From contig JAQFVV010013372.1 of the NCBI GenBank assembly GCA_028023455.1, positions 62,001-126,000 on the forward strand: a DNA stretch of 64,000 nucleotides, in the 5' to 3' direction. Positions within the stretch are counted from its first letter, which is position 1. Each line of letters opens with the position of its first letter. A program made the position numbers and the translations under genes. The notes beneath the pieces are model-generated. The model had not been told where the DNA came from. It did not search any database and saw nothing but the letters and a program-made list of their open reading frames with translations. Positions 25,201 to 36,100 of the stretch are shown in pieces. Origin of the DNA: Epiperipatus broadwayi. Taxonomy: Eukaryota > Onychophora > Udeonychophora > Euonychophora > Peripatidae.

Positions 25201-28200
25201 AAGGAAAGCTGTAGAAGAAAATAAAAGTCTTAAGAATGTAAAACAACATATTGGTATTGGTAGGAAATTTATATCTGCAATAAGAAAAAAAGAGGGAATT
25301 GTTACTAAAAAGAGAGATGACATCATGAAATTGGTAGAAGATTTTTATCAAGAATTATATAGTAATAAAGAACAAGTACCTCCTATATCTATTACATCTT
25401 CCGAATTGCCCAGAATTTTAAATGAAGAAGTGAGATACGCAATTAAATGTATGGAGAAAGGAAAGGCTCCAGGTAATGATGGAATTATAATTGATATATT
25501 AAAAGAAGCAGGTGAAGAAATAGAAAAAAATTTTAGCAAAGTTATATACCAAATGTCTAAATGATAAAGATGTCCCGGGTGATTGGAAGAATGCAGTAAT
25601 AATATTAATATTTAAAAAAGGTGATAAAGAAGATATTAGAAATTACAGACCTATCAGCCTTTTCTCAGTTTTATATAAAATTTTTACCAAGATAATTACA
25701 ACTCGTCTACAGAGAACATTGGATTTCCACCAACCAAGAGAACAAGCTGGATTTAAAAGTGGTTTTAGTACAGTAGATCATATCCAGGTGTTGAGAGAAG
25801 TTATAGACAGGACGAATGGATATGAGTTGTCATTATGTTTTGGATTTGTAGATTATGAAAAGGCATTTGATTCTATAAACATTTCTTCAGTGATTAAAGC
25901 ATTGGATCATCAAGGTATAGATCCAGGATATTGTCATATTTTGAAGCATATTTATAAAAATGCAACAGCAACAATTAGATTACATAATGATACTGGGAAA
26001 GTCAACATTGAGAAAGGTGTAAGACAAGGTGACTCCATATCTCCAAAACTTTTTACAGCAGTGCTGCAAGAAGTATTTTGTGGATTAAAATGGGAAACTA
26101 AAGGAGTGAAAGTAAATGGAGATTATTTAAGTCATCTAGATTTCGCAGATGATGTAGTTGTTTTTGCAAATAATGCTTCAGAGCTGCAGGATATGTTGCA
26201 GGAATTATCAGATGAAAGTAGGACTAAAGATAAATGTTAAAAAGACTAAAGTAATGTTTAATCGATTTGCTCAAAATATGAAAATAAAAGATTGATTATG
26301 ATGAATTAGAAGAAGTTAACAGTTACAAATACCTTGGTCAGATTATTAATACAGATGGAAACATAATGGAAGAGATTAATCATAGAATTAAACTTGGTTG
26401 GAGTGCTTTTGGTAAAAATAACTTGATACTAAAAGGAAATATGCCTATGTGTTTGAAAAGGAAGGTTTTTAACAAACGTGTTTTACCAGTTTTTACTTAT
26501 GGATCTGAGACTTGGACACTTAATAGAAGAGCAATACAGAGACTTCAGACCACTCAAAGAAGTATGGAGAGATGTGAGATGGATGGATGAAATAAGAAAG
26601 TGTGCAGGGGTGATGTGGAGAAGAGAAGCTAAAGATCGGAAAAGATGGATTAAACTTGGAGAGACCTTCATCCTGCAGTGGATTGATAATGGTTGATGAT
26701 GATAAACCATTTGCACAAATAGTTAATAATTGAGATACAACTAAAGAAACATCAAACATTTCTTGTAGTTATTTATATTAAGAGTTTCACTGCCCTGTAT
26801 GATTGGCAAAATTACAGATGCATAAACAATGAGCCTGTTAATTGCTCAACAAGCTTTATGATAAATGCTTAGCCAGAGAAAGCTTGTTGAGCAATTAGCA
26901 ATGCTCATTGTTTATATCTTACAAGCTTAAAAGAATGGGGTCATGTGATCTGTGACTTTTTTTTTATTTGACTATTTACAGATGCATAGTTTGGTATCCA
27001 GTGAATGCTGTCACTCATCCTTATAAATCTCAATTTCCTGTCATATTGTTTTGCCTTATGGAAGGTTCAATACTGTTTTGCTGCTAACAACATCCTGTTA
27101 TAATCTTAAGCATGTCTGTTTTTAGAAATAGTCAGCAATATGCAATTCTAGATCAGCGCATTACTATTTTGAATACAATTCATGTCTCTTTTCTCTTTCT
27201 CTCAAATGGACATCAGATTTATAGCCAGCTCCCCCATATTATTGTGAATAATTGGATTTAGTGACTTACTTATTTAATTGGCCTGTTTTTGTGTTGTTTT
27301 CTTTTTGTTTACATTATTCCTGTATCATTGGTAAATCATATTGTACATATTTGTACAAGTCTATTATTAAGGTTACATTTAAGGTGAGTCCACAACAAGA
27401 GTTAAAGGCATAACTTCTAAATTGTGATTATGGGGAAGAAAAAGTTTTTTATAAATAATATGGAAAAGATAGAAAAATGTATTTTATTGAAAATAAATTT
27501 CAACCAGGTGATTTAGAAAAATGAAATAACTCCACTATTATGATTATTATGAAGAAGTCCTTTTAATTTTAATTATTGATACTATATATCTAATCATTAT
27601 ATAAAGTAAGAGTGTGTATTATGGTTTGTTTATTGATTAGATAACAGTTTTTTTAAATCTGTCATGGACCATATATAAAACATGTTGTCAGAATTTAAAT
27701 AAATTAATTTATTTTAAATGCAAGACAGAGTTGTTTTTTTTTAATAGTTTCATTTTCATTAGTCAGTTAAGCCATGTGATGACAAATACTATCTGATTTT
27801 GAATCTTTTTCCATCAAAAAATTTAAAATCATAATACTTAAGAATGTTAAAATTGGAAAAATATATATACCAATTATAAGACCCTCATGATGTTCTTCTT
27901 TTGTATCTGTCTGCCATGTTTAAAATCTAGATTCAAATCCAAACTGAATACAATAGGTTCAGTCAAGCTTAAAATTTTTCTTCCAAATAGCTAATGTATC
28001 CAATTCAGATAGCATCAAATATCGATTTGATAAACTGGTATCTAGATACTCTTAACAAAAGAATAATAAAAGGATGGGAATCTCCTCAAATTTTTACCAC
28101 GCAGCAGTTGGCGAGCCTGATAGGATTTTGCTTTGAAATCAGCTATTAAAAAATCATTTTATATTTTACCATTATTAATTAAATGAAACCAATGCATATA

Positions 28201-30111
28201 AAAAACATGTCTACGTATGGACACTTACATAAAAGAAAAGATAGATGGATTCATTCTATCTTTTCACAAAGACTTTATCTTGTGTCTGGAAAGTGAGAGT
28301 ATTCATTTATAGTTAAAATCCACAAAGCGCATTTGCATTAGTTTAATGGCTGATTATTATTACAGTTTAAAAACATCACACTATATAAAATAAATATCTT
28401 ATTTACATAATTGAAGTATAATGACACATCTCATATATATGTCAAAACTGCCGAACACAAATTAAACATTTGTGGCAAGCCTAAGAATATTTTTTTTAAG
28501 TGCAGCAGTATTTTCTAAGTCGACTAAACTAATTATCTTATTGATAATGCTTTGACTGACCATTTTTCATAAAAATGACTGCATGACAAATCAATCTTTT
28601 TCTCTTACTTCTTTCTGTGAATATTTCTAAAGTACTTGCTATTTAAAATATTTAATAAAAAATTTTTTTTAAATATATGAGCTTATAAATTTGAATTTTA
28701 TAAAAAGTTTATTAGATAAATAAAGTATGCATTATTTCTTCAGAAGTCATTTCACACTTAGACATGATGGATGACTGCAGAAACCAAGATTTGAAAAATC
28801 TAGTATTATTTGATATAGTGTCCTGAATAATTAGTTTATTGTAAAAATTAAGTAGTAAAATTTTCAGAAACAATTTCCAAATGATGAAAAAAGAAATCTT
28901 AGTTTAATCTCTTGACCATAGAAATATTGCTATTAGTAATATAACATAAGAGTATTTTATTACAATTGTCGATTCACAATTATAAGTAAAGCATTTTGTC
29001 ATTTAAAAATTTCAAGAAATGAGAAACAAAGCAATAAATAGTTTTAAATATCTGTATATCAATAAAGTTAAACAAAATGAAAGATTTTCATAAATCTGAA
29101 ATAATAAGCATCAAATTTTAGATACAAGTCAGCAGAGAGAATTGTAAAAAATGCTTAAAATATGTCAAATTATAACATAGCTCTAATAAAATGCCCAGGC
29201 AGGCTGGTTTTTATCCAGTTACTTTCGAGAATACAAAGAGTGAATTAATAAAAATCATTCTTTCTGTTTTTTTTTTTGTTTTGTTTTTTTTTAATTAAAC
29301 GATTATGTCCAGAAGTTGCTATACTTATTGGATCTTAAAAATTAAAAAGTAATTAATTAAATTGTAATAAAAAATAAAACATCAGATTTTATACGTAAAA
29401 TTCTGTCCCAAAAGTTCTTTTCTAAGTTAATTTCTTGTATTTGTTGTTCCATCTCATCAAACTACTTGTCATCAACTAAAAAATAATTGTAGAAAAAAAT
29501 TATAATACATATTCATGGTAAATTAAAGTTAGTTTAATTAAAATTTTATCTATTCTTGTAAAATTAAAATTAATTATATAATAACTGCCAAGTGATTCTC
29601 TATGGCTCTCTATTATCATAGCATATCTAACAATGGTCTTCCTGGATTTATTCCAGTTCTTTGATCCTTAGCTTCTTTTTCCATCTTACTATAGTCATTT
29701 TTTTTAATGTATCCATATTTTTATGCATGGTCTCTTTTTAATTCTCATATATATCTCTTGAGATCTCCTTTGTCATCTCTTTTAGAAGTATATCAAACCT
29801 AGGTTTTTAATTCTTTATATTATGTTAGAAGATTTCATCTGAGTTTAATTCTATGACTATTAATAATTTCTCTGTGGGATTTAAAACTTTACTTAAATTG
29901 TCTAGCATCTTATTTTTAGTGAATTGCTGTTAAAATTTTAAAAAAAGATGTAAAAAGTAAACAAAGTAGTATATCTATATTAAGTTCCTTATTCACATGT
30001 AAGTTTATTAAATATTGTTAAGTAGTTCACCTAGCAATGTAATACTTGATCTCCATTTCACTGCAACTAGTGTGAAAGTTGTTCTAGATAGATAGGCAGG
30101 GAGATAAACAC

Positions 30112-30181
<70 letters not shown>

Positions 30182-33100
30182 GGACGGACGGGCGGACGGA
30201 CGGGCGGGCGGGCGGGCGGACGGACTAATTTTTTCAATGGATTTTCTAAATACAAAAATGTAATGTATTCCATACTAGAGAATTGCATATATCTAAAAAA
30301 ATTGTAATAGCTTTGCTTACTTAGATTCCATGCTTATACTATTTCTTATTTGTATGAGTTTTAAAACTAAACTTTTGTTTTAAAAATACATTATATGGCA
30401 GGGAATAACAAGTCATATTTATAGTGCAAAATTGTAAATTCTTTCAAAATTTAAAGAAATTAGCTGCCTCATAAGCCTCACTATTTGAGCACATCTAAAT
30501 TATACACTGGTATAAAATTTTACTCGCACACTTTTAACATGTTTCATAAAATAACTTACATTATAATAAAAGAATGCTTTTTGAATTCTACTCAATTCTA
30601 TACTTATCTCTTCGGGTTCATCATTTTTATTTAATAATAAAATAATTTATTAATTGTCTTGATAGGAATTGTTTTAATAAACATAATAGATGTATTTATA
30701 AAATTAATAAGTGTATAGATAATCTTACAATGTCTTAATATTAATACCATAATTTCACTCTTCTTATTAACTTAATAAAAACTTAATTTGTATGTGTGTG
30801 TTTATAGAAATCTGGAAAGATGTCAACTTCAATCGCCATGTGTTAAACATGCTTAATACGCAGTATCTGGAGCTGACATCTAAATTTCTTTATATATTTT
30901 CAAGATATAGTTTATCTCTTATCTTTGTGTGTATATGAATGTTTATATAAACCTACTTATATACCATAAATTTTCACAATTAAAAAATGAAATTAAAATA
31001 GGTTTGGATGCCATGGTTATTTTATGGAGAGAATATTTTGTGGTATATACTAATTAGATTGTTACAAATGTGTCCTTGAGCTACTTTTCTGAAATCAGTA
31101 AATCATACTAGCTCCTAGCTATTGATCTTCTTCAGTTAGGAACATTGATTTTTCTCCATATATCCAGCAGACACCTTAAACAGTAGATTATGTAAGCTTA
31201 CAGTAGATAGCTTTAAATTAATGAAGTACTGATTTTGCTACAGATATTAGAAGAGAGAAATAATAATATATTCCTTATATTGGACAAACGTAATAAATAT
31301 ACAGGTTATTACTTAATATTATTACATTGGAAAAAATTGCAGATTTAACTCATATTGTAACTAAAGTAATAGTATTTGATATATGTGAAATTGTATCATG
31401 TATATAGAAAAGATTTTTTATTTCCAATTAATTTTTTGTTTGAAGAAAACTAACTATATTGTATACTGTATTGTAAAAATAATGGTAATACTTGTTCAAA
31501 TCTCTCACATAAGTTGATACATTATTAGTTAAAATGGCAAATTTGAAATAATAATCATTTATTGTTTTATTAAAGAGGGTTGCATAGTCTCCTACTGCCT
31601 TCTTCAAGACTCATTCTGCTCATCCACACCCTTTTGGCAGAACTTTTGAAAAAATATTTATTTCTAACAATTCTTTCTCTATAATATATATAGTGTTTTT
31701 TGAAATTCCAATGACACAAAACATATATGTAGGATTTAAAATTTCTCCCATTTAACCCAATTTTTTGGAAAACTTTTTGGGGGTAATGTGCATTTCTAAG
31801 TTCTATTTCTGAAAGTGAATTATTTATTGCCAAAGAAAGGGAAGATTGAACGAATGCAATAATAAAGGATTTATTGTCAATGCTTTCAATTTTTTTTTTT
31901 TTTTCAAAGATAAAACAAAAACAATGAAATATTAAAATATCTTAAGCTTTTCCCAACTTTAAAATTGTCATTTCTGTTATCTACGTTTTCCCATATTATA
32001 GTTGCATTAATTATTTTATAAAATGCGTCTTTTTTCTTTAATTTATATTTAACTGCACTGGAGCAAGTTTATTGTTAAATGAATAATTATTAATATTGTA
32101 TTTTTATTATAAATTCTGTTTTTGCAGAGATTTTTAACAAGAGTTTATTCTCTTTATAAGAGTGGCCATTTTAATTGTTTATTAATGATTTATTTCTAGA
32201 ATTTTTAGCCAAATACGTCATTTGATTCTATTTCTGTTTCACTTATCATTTAATAGATATAGAATACATTTTTATCTACAAAAGGACTGTTATTTTTCTT
32301 GCCTAATGATTATAAAGTAAAAGTTGTTTTATTGCTTTGAAGTTCATAAGAAGATAGAGTGTCTGAAATGATAGTTGAGAATAATTTATAGATCTTAAAC
32401 TCTAAAATCTGCCATTGAATCCCTACACCAAACCATGCAAAGCAGTTAATTGTTTTTGACAAAATTAAAATGGATGTTTTATTCATATTATTAACAGTTT
32501 CTACATTTATTCAAGTGAGTGAATTTAATCTATGCTGATTATAAAAAGTTAGCAGTAAAAAATAAAATAGGATCACTTTATTAACTATATATAACTATTT
32601 AATGGTTTGGCTAAACTGTTTTGTAACTAAAAGTTTAAATTGTGAAAATTTAAGCAAATAATCAGATCATGCATTCATTCATTATGCAATTTGCTGATGT
32701 CATCTGCGAAAGTGTATTTTAGATCAAAGATTTAGAAGAAAGAACATATGTCACAAGCACTACTAACAACTTCTTTTATTAAAACACGCAAAACTCCCTA
32801 TATGTATTGCCACACACAGCAAGCTAGAGTAGTCAATGGATGCCAGAAGGCTTGTGCATAAAATCCCCATCTAGTGCCTACTCATCCAATATCCCCAGAC
32901 TAGTTTCTGATTACTCTAGCTTGCTGTGTGTGGCAATACGTATAGTGAGTTTTGCCTGTTTTACAACAGTTATAAGCAAGCATAAGAAGTGGTGGTCATG
33001 TGATGTTTATTGGCTTTAAACCTCTTTTATTATATAATAATCCTGTTTACCGTGGTTTCTAGCAGATTCTGCTTTAAGGAATATTGAAACTCACTTGGAA

Positions 33101-36100
33101 TTTGTTCATTACAATGAATATCTGATGCCAAATTCATTGAAAATTTGAAATGAACTATTGTATGTTTATACATATCAATGATGTTTATTTTTCTTAAATG
33201 TTTCCAGTTCTTAAATGCAATTCATAATACAACTTTTGTATCATGAAAAAAAATATTGATCGCTTCAAGTTTTATTGAATAAGTAATTTATCTTAAAATG
33301 AAAAGATTTTCATACATTTTATATTAAATATTTTATTTAAATTATTCATGTCACCTATTATGTACTTTATATTTCTGTTATGATAAATATGTATGTAAAT
33401 AGTTAAGCTAATATTTGAGGTACACATAAATTTAATATCAATTTCTGTTATGAAGAAACCGGCAGTGCCCTAATAACTGGAGCATCAGTTTCCAAAATTG
33501 CTATGTTGTGTATGTTTCAAGACTAACATTTTTAAAGATGATGGTTACATCTATAAAGATGGGAAAATGAAATCTATTTGGTCTAGCTGTGATTGTAACT
33601 TGATTCTTATTGAGAACCAACAGACAGACAGATTGAGCTAAAAATGTAAAACCAATGTGAAACAGTTTCATAGAGACCAAAACACATTTGAACTCTTTAA
33701 TGCATATCAAAACAATCCATCTTATGAACTTTATCATTGGGCTACTCTTTCAAATCTTTGTTTTTGAATTTAAAAAAATGATGTCACATGGACTAAATAT
33801 CATGTACAATTTTTTCCAAATCCAGGAATAGTTTGTCTAATGATCATCAAAAGAACTTTATAAGTAGAGATTGTCTTCTTTCCATCTATAAAACATGAGA
33901 ATGGAAATAATCATGATTTAGTCAAAGCAATATTATTATAACACAACATTATCTTTCATTTCCACACACCCAAATATTGAGTCTTTGGGCAATATTGAAC
34001 AATTAATGAAAATTGATTTTCCTCTGACATTTCTCAAGAAACTTGAGGCTTCTTTGAGATGAGAAATGGATTTAAGTTTGCTTTCAAACTCATTCTTTTT
34101 TTTTTATATAATTCTATTCCCTGTAGAATACAAGTATTTTTTAATGCAAATACTTGCAGGGAGTATTGTTAGCATATTAAACATTTCCTACATATATAAT
34201 GTAATTTTTCATATATGTTTACAATTTCTTGAGACACTACTGAAATATACATATTTTTATTTCCATTTATTTATATCACCTTTTAAAATGAATATTATTA
34301 TTATAAAGGTTTTTTTTAATAATAGGAAAAAACTGATATTTATTATTTAGTAAAACAAAACAATGTAATTAATTCTACCATTTTCATTGTACCAATATAT
34401 AAATAAATAAAAAACTATAGGTAGCTTATGCCATGCTGAGTAGCATTTACAGTTAGAATTTTAAAATAAATCAAGTCTTATTGATATCATACAATGTTAC
34501 TTTTAAAACAGTAGCAACTCTCCCTTTACAATAGTGCCACTAGTGCAAGCCATAGTAATCAATGGATGCTAAATCCTTATCTAGTACATACTCATCCAAT
34601 ATCCCCAGACAAGTTTGTAGCTTATGACTTTCATCAGTGAGGAGCTTTGGAACTGAGAGTAATGCACCTCCATCAGCCATTTTTTATTTAACTATCAAAA
34701 CATAATATTTCAATCCAAACTAATTTATTTGTACATTCATACATATATGAACCGAGTTCAATATCTATATATTTTGGTGTCTAGTTTTTTTTATAACCAT
34801 AGTCACCAACATACTTTGGCTAGGATTGATATTAAACCATTTCTTATGTGTACATGATCTGTTAAAACAATAGCAATTTCTCTCATACAAGTGTTATCTA
34901 GTACAAGGCATTAGATAGTGATTTTGATGACAAGTCTATCATCTATTGATTACTATGGGTACCAGTAGATGGCGCTATTGTATGGAGAGTTGTAGGTTTG
35001 GGAAAAGATAAGTGGGTTTTAGATCTAAAGGCCATGAAGTTGACAAAGATTATGTTGTGGAAATGGGATGGAGCAGTGTAGAAAAGAATATGGGAAAACT
35101 GGAGGTGGGGAATGGAAAGGGGTTTAAAGTGGCTAACAGGTTTCTCTGGGCATAGTTGCTGAGAGATTCCTGACTCCGTATAAGGAAAAAGTGCATCACA
35201 TCACATCAACTGTTTTAACAGATTGGGTAAGCATAAGAAATAGTGATCATGTGGTATTTAATGTTATCCTTACCTGGTGAATGTCAACTTTCCATAATTT
35301 GCATATATTTACACAATTATATTGCATTTTTAATAAATTATATTTACAAAATTTGCCACTTTGATTTTTCTTTTCCTCAAATTATTTTCTATTCTACATG
35401 CAAAATAAAAACATTTTCAAAACAAAAACTTCCATTGTAAATTAATAATTTTTATTAGTCATTCAGTAGTTTAATTTTCACTACACTCTCATGCACAGTA
35501 GGGGAATCAGTATGATTGTGGTCTGGGTCAACTGATGAGTGCTTGTTTAACACGAAATGTACATCTTGGAGATCATAGATTTTGTTTATATATCTAGTCA
35601 TATCTTTATGATTATATCTTTCCACAAGGTGTTAAAAATGAATAGAAATCAGTCCCTACTTTGTGTGAAAGTAATGTAGTGAAAATTATAGTAGAGATAT
35701 TAATTATTGAATACTCTCTAGTCTAACCAATGACTAATAAAAATTATTAATATACTTTCATTAAGTGATTTGTGTCAAAGTTGTGAGGTCAGCACATTTG
35801 ACACATCAATTAAACTGCAGTAATTTGCTATAATATATATATACTAAACAGTGATAAAAATATGTATGTGAAATTGTGCTGGACCAACTGATGAGTGCTG
35901 GTTCATCTTGGGAATCATTAATCTTTGTCATGACCTTGGTCTTATGTTTATGATTACATCCCTCCGCAAGGTGTTATTAGAACCAGTCCCTACCTTGCAC
36001 AAGAGTGGTGTAGTGAAAATTATACTACAGAAATATTATTCATTACATGGATAATCTCTAGTCTAATGAATGACTAATAAAAATTATTAATAATACTTTC

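Larger units (their letters stand above)
23632..26701 (+). mobile_element. RTE-clade LINE, nearly full length, with target-site duplication
   Basis: A 3.07-kb non-LTR retrotransposon in the same orientation as GTF3C5. It has a GC-richer 5' leader, an APE-type endonuclease, a reverse transcriptase and a conserved C-terminal tail, and it ends in GGTTGATGATGAT, a short TGA-type repeat tail as usual for RTE elements. Coding is spread over at least four frames with stops, and part of the C-terminal region is deleted, so it cannot move itself. The 11-bp flanking duplication shows both ends are intact and dates the copy as younger than the Gypsy elements. Confidence 0.95.

Noticed and set aside
24357-25539. 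Minus-strand open frames across the LINE
   Set aside because: Shadows of the plus-strand RTE coding sequence.
30067-30288. 73-residue minus-strand frame rich in Arg-Pro and Tyr-Leu-Ser
   Set aside because: It is purely the translation of the GATA/GGAC microsatellite.
32690-32715. CTGATG…CGAAA spacing resembling a hammerhead core
   Set aside because: A9 is T, no stem II forms between the two blocks, and no stem I partner is found, so it is taken as chance.
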